Below are positions 1 to 5,924 of a stretch of DNA of 8,065 nt, piece after piece. The stretch's first letter is position 1; the number at the start of each line of letters is the position of its first letter. The translations under genes were made by a program, and so were the position numbers. The stretch comes from Bacteroidota bacterium (GTDB lineage Bacteria > Bacteroidota > Bacteroidia > SXHM01), in NCBI GenBank assembly GCA_005773695.1, contig SXHM01000233.1:1-8065 (forward strand). Reading direction: 5' to 3'. The notes beneath the pieces are model-generated. The model saw only the letters and a program-made list of their open reading frames with translations. It had not been told where the DNA came from and did no database searches.

Positions 1-348
1 GTAAGTAACAATGATTATACCTCTTCTTGTTCTGCCGTCATTGCAGGTACAGTTTACATCGCCAAAGTCAATAATAAGTACATGCGGTTCAGAAATTGTG
101 TCGTGAGTAATAGAAGCACAATTGCTCATGATTCCGTCAGATGCTTCTGTTTTGTAAGATGATAAACCACCTGCAGCGGCTTCATCTGCTATTGATTTTA
201 CATCGTTGAATGTAACTTCGGCCAGTGCGTTGTCTTCAGCTGCATTCATATTGTCATCAAGGTTTTCTCTTTTACATCCGTTTAAGAGAATAGCTGTTGT
301 TGCAAAAATTATGAAATATGCAATCAGCCTTAATTTTATTGTGTTCAT
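1..348 (-). CDS. Putative lipoprotein of unknown function (3' end outside the window)
   Basis: Reading leftwards from the ATG at 346-348, the frame is open for 116 codons to the window edge, so only the N-terminal part is visible. The protein starts with a short basic n-region (MNTIKLR) and a hydrophobic stretch, then a lipobox L-N-G-C with the lipidated cysteine at residue 25. It is therefore predicted to be exported and lipid-anchored. The mature part begins with an acidic, Ala/Asn-rich linker. Near the left edge comes a segment of the form DFGDVNCTCNDGRTRRG followed by a hydrophobic beta-strand-like IIIVTY. From memory, a Cys-containing 'DGR.RRG.I.V' segment recurs in uncharacterised Bacteroidota lipoproteins, but I cannot assign a named family or function. 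Cysteines at residues 77, 100 and 102 could form disulfides. It is divergent from the DUF1573 gene, with 187 bp between them. No good TAnnTTTG box was found for it on the minus strand. Confidence 0.8.
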   Translation of the reverse strand, partial: MNTIKLRLIAYFIIFATTAILLNGCKRENLDDNMNAAEDNALAEVTFNDVKSIADEAAAGGLSSYKTEASDGIMSNCASITHDTISEPHVLIIDFGDVNCTCNDGRTRRGIIIVTY

Positions 349-535
349 GTTAGTTGTTTTATAAGTTAGTAATTAATTGTAACGCCTCTATGACTTGCTT
401 TTTTTTATATGGTTTAACGACACTTTAAAATTCATTTTATATTTTTAACAACTCATTAACACGGCAAAGAGAATTATAAGTATAACTTTGTCACATCAAA
501 ACAGGAATTATAACCTTAACAATAAATAAACAAAA
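349..535. other. Divergent intergenic region
   Basis: This 187-bp AT-rich spacer separates the leftward lipoprotein from the rightward DUF1573 gene. It holds the plus-strand promoter candidate listed separately and an A-rich leader with no Shine-Dalgarno sequence. No small ORF, RNA gene or convincing hairpin was seen in the remainder. Confidence 0.7.
483..490 (+). promoter_or_regulatory. Bacteroidota-type -7 box for the DUF1573 gene
   Basis: TAACTTTG is an exact match to the Bacteroidota -7 consensus TAnnTTTG. It lies 45 bp before the ATG at 536, which leaves a leader of roughly 40 nt that is rich in A and lacks a Shine-Dalgarno sequence, as is usual in this phylum. No clear -33 TTTG element is visible at the expected distance, so the call rests on the -7 box and its position. 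Confidence 0.55.
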
Positions 536-1009
536 ATGAAAAAATCAATTATCTTCATCGGAATGTTTGTAGGAGCAGTTTCTTTGGCTAACGCCCAAGT
601 TGTAACTCCAAACCCTGCACCAACAACAAAAATCACGTTCGACAAAATGGAGAACGACTACGGAAAAATTATGCAGGATCCGGATAGCGGTCCATCCGGT
701 GATTGTGTTTTCAAGTTTACTAATGCAGGAACTCAGCCTTTGATTTTAACTTCTGCAACTGGTTCATGCGGTTGCACAGTTCCTAAAGCTCCATTGAACC
801 AGCCATTTGCGCCAGGTGAAAGCGGAGAAGTTAAAGTTCACTATGATGTTAAAAGAATAGGGCCTTTCACTAAAACAGTTACTATTAAATCTAACGGAAG
901 CGCAGAAGATGTTAAACTTACCATCAAAGGTACAGTTGAACCACTTCCAGCTGACGAAGGTGTTCCTGTAAATAAAGCTGTTGAAGGAGCTACTCCAACC
1001 AACAACTAA
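536..1009 (+). CDS. Secreted DUF1573 domain protein
   Basis: The 157-residue protein has a classical signal peptide: MKK, a hydrophobic core, and a likely cleavage after Ala-Asn-Ala at residue 20, leaving Gln21 as the mature N-terminus. Residues 33-134 match the DUF1573 pattern, an Ig-like all-beta domain common in Bacteroidota. The features seen are an opening ITFDKMENDYGKI strand, the F-x-F-T-N-A-G motif at 59-65, the hallmark S-C-G-C-T at 77-81, a P-G-E-S-G turn at 93-97, and the closing I-K-G-T-V. The tail from 135 is Pro/Ala/Asn-rich and probably disordered. The lipobox is absent, so it should be periplasmic or secreted and soluble. The molecular role of DUF1573 proteins is not established. 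The gene has its own promoter candidate upstream and an intrinsic terminator after it, so it is probably transcribed mainly alone. Its length is normal for a single-domain member. Confidence 0.9.
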   Translation: MKKSIIFIGMFVGAVSLANAQVVTPNPAPTTKITFDKMENDYGKIMQDPDSGPSGDCVFKFTNAGTQPLILTSATGSCGCTVPKAPLNQPFAPGESGEVKVHYDVKRIGPFTKTVTIKSNGSAEDVKLTIKGTVEPLPADEGVPVNKAVEGATPTNN

Positions 1010-1030
1010 AATATATCATTTATTAAAAAT

Positions 1031-1058
1031 AAAAATCCCGACTTTTGTCGGGATTTTT
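1031..1058 (+). terminator. Intrinsic terminator after the DUF1573 gene
   Basis: A perfect 12-bp inverted repeat (AAAAATCCCGAC at 1031-1042 and its complement at 1047-1058) encloses a TTTT loop. The 3' arm ends in a T-run that continues as ATTTTT. It begins 21 bp after the DUF1573 stop codon. The A-rich 5' arm and T-rich 3' arm mean it could work in either direction, but only the plus strand has a gene ending here. Its 3' edge is only 19 bp before the aminotransferase ATG. Confidence 0.93.
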
Positions 1059-1077
1059 ATTTTTAAACAAGTTCCAG

Positions 1078-2295
1078 ATGCCAACCATTTCCAATAAGGG
1101 CAGAGCAATGCCCGAATCTCCAATTCGTAAATTAGTTCCTTATTCAGAAGTAGCTAAAAAGAAAGGTCGAAAAGTATACCACCTAAACATAGGTCAGCCT
1201 GATATTAAAACGCCTGAGCTGGCTATTCAGAAATTAAAAAATCTTGACCTGAAAGTTTTAGAATACAGCCACTCAGCCGGAAATGAAAGCTACCGCAGAA
1301 AACTATCTGACTATTATAAAGGTATTGGTATTGATGCCGGATTTGATGAGATGCTCATTACCACAGGAGGTTCTGAAGCCATTTCTTTTGCATTGATGAC
1401 TTGTTTGAATCCGGGTGATGAAATAATTACCACCGAACCGTTTTATGCTAATTATCTTGGTTTTGCAACAGCAGCAGGAGCAATTATAAAAGCAGTTACT
1501 TCAACTATTGAAAATGGTTTTGCATTACCTCCGGTTGAAGAATTTGAAAAAGCAATTACACCTAAAACAAAAGCTATTTTAATCTGCAATCCCAATAATC
1601 CAACAGGGTATTTGTATTCTGAGAATGAATTAAATGCTTTGCGTGATATTGTTAAGAAACACGACCTCTATCTTTTTTCTGATGAAGTTTATCGTGAGTT
1701 TTGCTATGATGGCAAAAAGCATTTTTCTGCTATGAACTTGCAGGGAATAGAGCAAAATGTTATTCTCATTGATTCAATTTCAAAACGCTACAGTGCCTGC
1801 GGAGCAAGGATAGGTGTAATGATTTCAAAGAATAAAGAAGTGATAACAACAGCTCTGAAATTTGCTCAGGCGCGTTTAAGTCCGCCTTCATTAGGACAAA
1901 TTTTAGGCGAAGCATCTTTAGAAACACCACACGAATATTTTGATGAAGTAATTTCTGAATATGTTCAGCGCAGAGATTTAGTAGTGAATGAAATTAATAA
2001 AATGCCGGGAGCATTTTGCCCCAAACCCAAAGGCGCATTTTATGTAATTGCCCGCTTACCGATTGATAATTCCGATACATTTTGCCGTTGGCTTTTGGAA
2101 GACTTTCATTATGAAAACCAAACCGTGATGCTGGCACCGGCAACAGGATTTTACGCTTCTAAGTTAGGAACAAACGAAGTACGTATTGGTTATGTGCTCA
2201 ACCTGACAGATCTTTCGGCAGCCATGAAATGCCTAAGCGAAGCGTTGAAAGTTTATCCCGGAAAAATTGCGAAGGAAAAGCAATTGGCAGATTAA
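1078..2295 (+). CDS. PLP-dependent class I/II aminotransferase (aspartate aminotransferase-like)
   Basis: This 405-residue fold-type I PLP enzyme is cytoplasmic and should transfer an amino group between an amino acid and a 2-oxoacid. The motifs are all present, numbered from this start: T-G-G-S-E-A at 96-101 for phosphate binding; N-P-N-N-P-T-G at 171-177, with Asn near the pyridine ring; S-D-E-V-Y at 201-205, with Asp202 pairing with the ring nitrogen and Tyr205; Schiff-base Lys236 in S-I-S-K-R-Y-S; phosphate-binding Arg244 in G-A-R-I-G; and Arg369 in V-R-I-G-Y for the substrate carboxylate. The start at 1078 gives MPTISNKGRAMPESPIRKL, which matches the usual N-terminus of this subfamily as I recall it. 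A longer TTG start at 1045 would lie inside the terminator hairpin, and ATG 1108 would remove conserved residues. Substrate specificity cannot be read from sequence. The gene ends inside a 4-bp overlap with lgt on the other strand. Confidence 0.93.
   Translation: MPTISNKGRAMPESPIRKLVPYSEVAKKKGRKVYHLNIGQPDIKTPELAIQKLKNLDLKVLEYSHSAGNESYRRKLSDYYKGIGIDAGFDEMLITTGGSEAISFALMTCLNPGDEIITTEPFYANYLGFATAAGAIIKAVTSTIENGFALPPVEEFEKAITPKTKAILICNPNNPTGYLYSENELNALRDIVKKHDLYLFSDEVYREFCYDGKKHFSAMNLQGIEQNVILIDSISKRYSACGARIGVMISKNKEVITTALKFAQARLSPPSLGQILGEASLETPHEYFDEVISEYVQRRDLVVNEINKMPGAFCPKPKGAFYVIARLPIDNSDTFCRWLLEDFHYENQTVMLAPATGFYASKLGTNEVRIGYVLNLTDLSAAMKCLSEALKVYPGKIAKEKQLAD
2292..2295. other. Shared palindromic TTAA holding both convergent stop codons
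   Basis: The aminotransferase stop TAA (2293-2295, plus) and the lgt stop TAA (2292-2294, minus) share one palindromic TTAA. There is no intergenic space for a terminator between these tail-to-tail genes, so any transcript end must lie within the opposite coding sequence. Confidence 0.95.
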
Positions 2296-3458
2296 ATTTC
2301 CGCTAGCTTTTTTGGATACTTTCTGAAATACCAGATGCCAAAACTTCCTAACGCAATCATTATTACTGATAGAAATTGCGCCTGAGTAAACTCATAACCA
2401 AACACACTATATTTGGTGTTGATACGTATGGTTTCAATAATTAAACGCTCAATTGCAATAAGTATTAAATAGATACTGAACATCATTCCAGGTGTGTTGA
2501 TTTTTTTGCGAATTCCCCACAGGATTCCGAATATTAAAAATGACATCATGATTTCGTATAATGGTGTAGGGTAGGCATAGCCCGTAATACTTTCTAATCC
2601 CATGGATGCAAAATCTTTTTTCAAATCAAGGTGCAACACGTTATTTGGATAGTTATATGCCCATACCCAATCGGGTGCCCAACTTAACCAATCTGGTTTA
2701 GGATTATCGTTAGGAAGCCCCCAATCGCCATCACCCGATAGCTGGCAACCAACACGACCAATGCCGTAAGCAAGAATAAGTCCCGGAGCATTGGCATCGC
2801 AAACAGCTAATAATTTTATTTTGTTTTTGCGAGCGTAGCGGATAACAAAGAAGGCCGCAATAATTAGCCCTCCATAAAAACTCAAGCCGCTGAATGAGAT
2901 TATAGCATCAAGCGGGTCAGTTGTAAACTCATCTAAGTTTTCAAGGTTGTGAAAAATTTTCGCACCCAGAATTCCTGCAATAGCAGATATGATTGTAATA
3001 CTGCCAATGTGTTGATGCGGATAAATGGTTTCTTCGACCTGTTCGGGTACAGACAACCGTTGTTGTTTGTCTTCCCAAAATTTTAATGCTCCGGATAAAA
3101 CAGCACCAATTACAGCACCGGCAAAACTTCCTTCCAGAGATAGAAAAAAGTTTTGCGGATTTTTTACAACTTCATTAAACTGCGTAAGCATGGGCAAAAA
3201 TTTGTAGCCCACTACTAAGCCGATTGCAACAGACGAAATGTATTCCGATGCCGGAAAAGGTCTTCCTTTCCAGTATTTACGGATTTGTACCTCACCCATC
3301 ACGCCCAGTTTTTCTTTGCGTTTCATTTCTATGGTAAGTGTCCATGCTGCGCCTAAAAAGGCCATGGCCACACAGAACCCGAATATCTGCACAATTTTTA
3401 AAAACGGAAGACTGATACCAAAAAGGTCGAGGAAAAGGTCGTAGAGGGTGGGATACAT
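2292..3458 (-). CDS. lgt: Prolipoprotein diacylglyceryl transferase
   Basis: Lgt is an inner-membrane enzyme that moves diacylglycerol from phosphatidylglycerol to the lipobox cysteine, the first step of lipoprotein maturation. The 388-residue protein has about seven hydrophobic segments. Family landmarks are L-S-F-Y-G-G-L-I at 192-199, the signature region G-I-G-R-V-G-C-Q-L-S-G-D-G-D-W-G at 232-247, Y-P-T-P-L-Y-E at 296-302, R-L-I-I-E-T-I-R at 338-345 (aligning by eye with E. coli Arg239/Glu243), and T-Q-A-Q near the C-terminus. It is about 100 residues longer than E. coli Lgt. The extra length lies in a basic loop around 45-70, a charged stretch near 125-150, and an insertion after the signature (248-290); I believe long forms are usual in Bacteroidota. 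The E. coli His103 position is Tyr195, and the signature Asn is Cys238. It lies 8 bp after mtaB and is probably co-transcribed with it. Confidence 0.92.
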   Translation of the reverse strand: MYPTLYDLFLDLFGISLPFLKIVQIFGFCVAMAFLGAAWTLTIEMKRKEKLGVMGEVQIRKYWKGRPFPASEYISSVAIGLVVGYKFLPMLTQFNEVVKNPQNFFLSLEGSFAGAVIGAVLSGALKFWEDKQQRLSVPEQVEETIYPHQHIGSITIISAIAGILGAKIFHNLENLDEFTTDPLDAIISFSGLSFYGGLIIAAFFVIRYARKNKIKLLAVCDANAPGLILAYGIGRVGCQLSGDGDWGLPNDNPKPDWLSWAPDWVWAYNYPNNVLHLDLKKDFASMGLESITGYAYPTPLYEIMMSFLIFGILWGIRKKINTPGMMFSIYLILIAIERLIIETIRINTKYSVFGYEFTQAQFLSVIMIALGSFGIWYFRKYPKKLAEI

Positions 3459-3466
3459 TGGGAATG

Positions 3467-4780
3467 TTAGTAGGTTAGAACGTTAGAGATTTGTAAAATT
3501 CTAAAAACCCCATCGGTGTCCATATCGTTTAGTTTTGTTTTCGCTATCTTATTAATCAAAGCATCATCAAATTCCATTTTCACACGGATATAGTTTTCTG
3601 TAAAACCTGAAATATAACCATCATGATTTTCCTGTTCAAACAATACGGTGAATTCTTTGCCTCTATGCTGCTCATAGAAGTGCCGTTTCTTTTTCTCTGA
3701 AAGAATGCTCAACATTTTATTTCTGCGTTTGCGTTCTTCAAAAGGAACAACTTCTTTTATGCGTAATGCTGTAGTATTTTCACGTTCAGAATAAGTGAAA
3801 ATATGTAAATAAGAAACTTCTAATTCATTAAGAAAATTATAGGTCTGCAAAAAATCTTCTTCAGTTTCGCCCGGAAAACCAACAATCACATCAGCGCCAA
3901 TGCATGCATCTGGCATTAATTGCTTTATTTTAGCTATACGCTCGGTATACAACTTACTTTCATAACGTCTGCGCATAGCCGCAAGAATTTTGTCGGAACC
4001 GCTTTGAAGCGGAACGTGAAAATGCGGAACAAATTTCTTGGAAACTGAAACGAATTCTATGATTTCATCTGTAAGTAAATTTGGCTCTATACTGGAGATA
4101 CGGAAGCGTGCAACGCCTTTCACTTTATCCAATTCTTTTATCAGTTTCAGAAAGTTTTCCTCCGTACCGTTTCCGAAATCACCAATGTTTACTCCTGTAA
4201 GTACAATTTCTTTTACGCCAGTTGCAGCGACTTCGTTTGCATATCCAACAGTCTTTTCTATGTTTTCACTACGGCTGAATCCACGCGCCAAAGGTATGGT
4301 ACAGAAAGCACAGAAATAATCGCAGCCATCCTGCACTTTTAAAAAGGTGCGTGTGCGGTCTCCTGCACTCCATGAGGGAATAAAATCTTTTACTTCTTTT
4401 ATTTCGCAGGCATGAATTCCAGCTTTTTCTTTTTTTGTGGTTTCAATGTATAGCGGCAAATTGAACTTTTCATTAGCACCTAACACAATGTCCACTCCGG
4501 GTATTTCTGCAATTTCTTCTGGCTTTAATTGGGCATAACAACCAACAACTGCTATAAATGCATCAGGATTATTGCGCAGTGCCTGACGCACAATGTTGCG
4601 GCATTTGGTATCGGCATGGTCAGTAACTGAGCAGGTGTTTACTACATAAACATCAGCAGCATTCTCAAACTCCGTTTTTTCGTAACCATCTTTCACAAAT
4701 TGTCGCGCAATTGTAGAGGTCTCTGAAAAATTCAGTTTACAACCAAGTGTATAAAATGCTACTGTTTTTGAGCTATTCAT
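3467..4780 (-). CDS. mtaB: tRNA (t6A37) C2-methylthiotransferase MtaB
   Basis: This radical-SAM enzyme of the MiaB family adds a methylthio group to N6-threonylcarbamoyladenosine at position 37 of ANN-decoding tRNAs, giving ms2t6A. The 437-residue length is normal. The N-terminal methylthiotransferase domain (about 5-125) carries the three cysteines of the auxiliary iron-sulfur cluster: Cys14 in T-L-G-C-K-L-N, Cys50 in N-T-C-S-V-T, and Cys81 in V-G-C-Y-A-Q. The radical-SAM CxxxCxxC motif is at Cys153, Cys157 and Cys160. G-F-P-G-E-T is at 301-306, and residues about 374-432 form the C-terminal TRAM-like RNA-binding domain. The T-L-G-C-K-L-N-F-S-E opening is typical of MtaB and differs from MiaB and RimO. 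It is the first gene of a probable mtaB-lgt operon. An exact -7 box ends only 8 bp before the ATG, implying an almost leaderless mRNA. Confidence 0.94.
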   Translation of the reverse strand: MNSSKTVAFYTLGCKLNFSETSTIARQFVKDGYEKTEFENAADVYVVNTCSVTDHADTKCRNIVRQALRNNPDAFIAVVGCYAQLKPEEIAEIPGVDIVLGANEKFNLPLYIETTKKEKAGIHACEIKEVKDFIPSWSAGDRTRTFLKVQDGCDYFCAFCTIPLARGFSRSENIEKTVGYANEVAATGVKEIVLTGVNIGDFGNGTEENFLKLIKELDKVKGVARFRISSIEPNLLTDEIIEFVSVSKKFVPHFHVPLQSGSDKILAAMRRRYESKLYTERIAKIKQLMPDACIGADVIVGFPGETEEDFLQTYNFLNELEVSYLHIFTYSERENTTALRIKEVVPFEERKRRNKMLSILSEKKKRHFYEQHRGKEFTVLFEQENHDGYISGFTENYIRVKMEFDDALINKIAKTKLNDMDTDGVFRILQISNVLTY

Positions 4781-4788
4781 GGGGGCGG

Positions 4789-4796
4789 CAAAGATA
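4789..4796 (-). promoter_or_regulatory. -7 box of the mtaB-lgt promoter
   Basis: On the minus strand this reads TATCTTTG, an exact TAnnTTTG match, preceded by AGTT. Only CCGCCCCC separates it from the mtaB ATG at 4780. If transcription starts about 4-7 nt after the box, as in other Bacteroidota promoters, the leader is a few nucleotides at most. A TTGG lies 23 bp upstream of the box (4820-4823) but is a weak -33 candidate. Confidence 0.6.
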
Positions 4797-4862
4797 AACT
4801 GATTTCCTGTATTTTTACCCCAATGAACTATTCTTACTAATTCCCGGATTAAAAATAAATGA

Positions 4863-5837
4863 ATGAGTAAAAAGCTGTTTTCGGCAGATGATTATTTAAA
4901 GGGCATTTTAAAAGGTGATAGTGTAGTTCTTGCCCGCGCCATTACTTTAATTGAAAGCAATGCTGCTGAACATTTGCCTCTTGCATCTGAGCTATTGTTA
5001 AAATGTATTCCGCATGCAGGAAAATCCATTCGCGTGGGAATAAGCGGAGTTCCCGGAGTTGGCAAAAGTTCGTTTATTGAAGCGCTAGGAAAAACATTAA
5101 CAGCAAAGGGAAAGAAAATTGCAGTTCTTGCTATTGACCCAAGTAGCGGCCGCAGCAAGGGTAGTATCTTGGGAGATAAAACCAGAATGGAGTTACTTTC
5201 GGCTGATATAAATGCATTTATTCGTCCATCACCAACATCAGGCACATTGGGAGGTGTGGCACTAAAAACCCGCGAAACCATTGTGTTATGCGAAGCAGCC
5301 GGCTACGAACTGATTTTTATAGAAACTGTTGGAGTGGGACAAAGTGAAATCTCAGTTAGTTCTATGGTTGATTTTTTTCTCCTATTAGTGCTTGCAGGTG
5401 CGGGAGACGAATTGCAGGGAATTAAAAAAGGTATTATGGAAATTGCGGATGCCATAGCTGTTACCAAAGCAGATGGCGAAAATGTTAAGTCTGCTATTAA
5501 AGCAAAGGCAGAATATATTAACGCGCTGCATTTGTTGCCACCTTCTGCCTCGGGCTGGATACCAAAAGTTACTTCGTGTTCTTCTCAAACAGGCGAGGGT
5601 GTAAAAGAAATCTGGAAAATAATTGAGCATTACATTGCTTACACAAAAGATAATAATTGGTTTCATAATCATCGTTTTAAACAAAATATTTACTGGATGC
5701 ATGAAACTGTAGATGAAGAACTAAAACGAAGATTTTATGCCAAACCTGAGGTTCAGGAAAAGACTAAAAAACTTGAACATGATGTTATGGAAGGCAAAAT
5801 TTCGTCTTTTGAGGCGGCAAGACTATTGCTTGAATAA
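4863..5837 (+). CDS. meaB: Methylmalonyl-CoA mutase-associated GTPase MeaB (ArgK/LAO family)
   Basis: This is a cytoplasmic G3E P-loop GTPase that protects and reloads adenosylcobalamin-dependent methylmalonyl-CoA mutase, as MeaB does in Methylorubrum and MMAA in humans. The 324 residues fit the family. Motifs: Walker A G-V-P-G-V-G-K-S-S at 62-70; A-I-D-P-S-S-G-R-S-K-G-S-I-L-G-D-K at 90-106; R-P-S-P-T-S-G-T-L-G-G at 121-131; the hallmark E-T-V-G-V-G-Q-S-E at 154-162, with the Walker B/switch region; and the guanine-specifying T-K-A-D at 201-204. The C-terminal helical arm (about 270-324) is the dimerisation region in known structures. The start is fixed by an in-frame TGA immediately upstream (4860-4862). 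Genes for the mutase subunits (mutA/mutB) are not in this window, so the partner enzyme is inferred from family membership only. The gene is divergent from mtaB, 82 bp apart, with no clear promoter box of its own. Confidence 0.93.
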   Translation: MSKKLFSADDYLKGILKGDSVVLARAITLIESNAAEHLPLASELLLKCIPHAGKSIRVGISGVPGVGKSSFIEALGKTLTAKGKKIAVLAIDPSSGRSKGSILGDKTRMELLSADINAFIRPSPTSGTLGGVALKTRETIVLCEAAGYELIFIETVGVGQSEISVSSMVDFFLLLVLAGAGDELQGIKKGIMEIADAIAVTKADGENVKSAIKAKAEYINALHLLPPSASGWIPKVTSCSSQTGEGVKEIWKIIEHYIAYTKDNNWFHNHRFKQNIYWMHETVDEELKRRFYAKPEVQEKTKKLEHDVMEGKISSFEAARLLLE

Positions 5838-5924
5838 TTATCATATTGATGCATTCTTCATTTTAAGAATTTGAATAAACCTTTAAAGCATAAATAACTA
5901 TACTTGTAATCCAAATCAAAACGA

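Noticed and set aside
1045..1077. TTG start adding 11 residues to the aminotransferase
   Set aside because: The codons lie within the terminator hairpin and its T-tail, and the added residues do not resemble the family's N-terminus. ATG 1078 gives the expected beginning.
3025..3444. Two short plus-strand ORFs (3025-3207 and 3238-3444)
   Set aside because: They lie opposite lgt and have no recognisable domain. The lgt frame carries conserved motifs throughout.
4038..4319. Plus-strand ORF of 93 codons
   Set aside because: It is a shadow of mtaB and covers part of the radical-SAM domain on the other strand.
4859..4870. Three-codon ORF (ATG AAT GAG TAA) overlapping the meaB start
   Set aside because: It arises from the ATGAATGAG string. 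With no sign of a ribosome-binding site or conservation, it is more likely coincidental than a regulatory upstream ORF.
4892..5702. Two minus-strand ORFs (4892-5281 and 5385-5702)
   Set aside because: They lie opposite meaB, whose GTPase motifs span both stretches. Neither has features of its own.
5853..5870. Hairpin ATTCTT-CATTTT-AAGAAT after meaB as a terminator
   Set aside because: The stem is only six base pairs, almost all A-T, with no T-run after it. It is too weak to call.
5899..5906. TATACTTG as a -7 box for the haloperoxidase-fold gene, and GACATTTG (7355-7362) for the phosphatase gene
   Set aside because: Each has one mismatch to TAnnTTTG and no TTTG at a suitable distance upstream. 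Such matches are expected by chance in AT-rich spacers.
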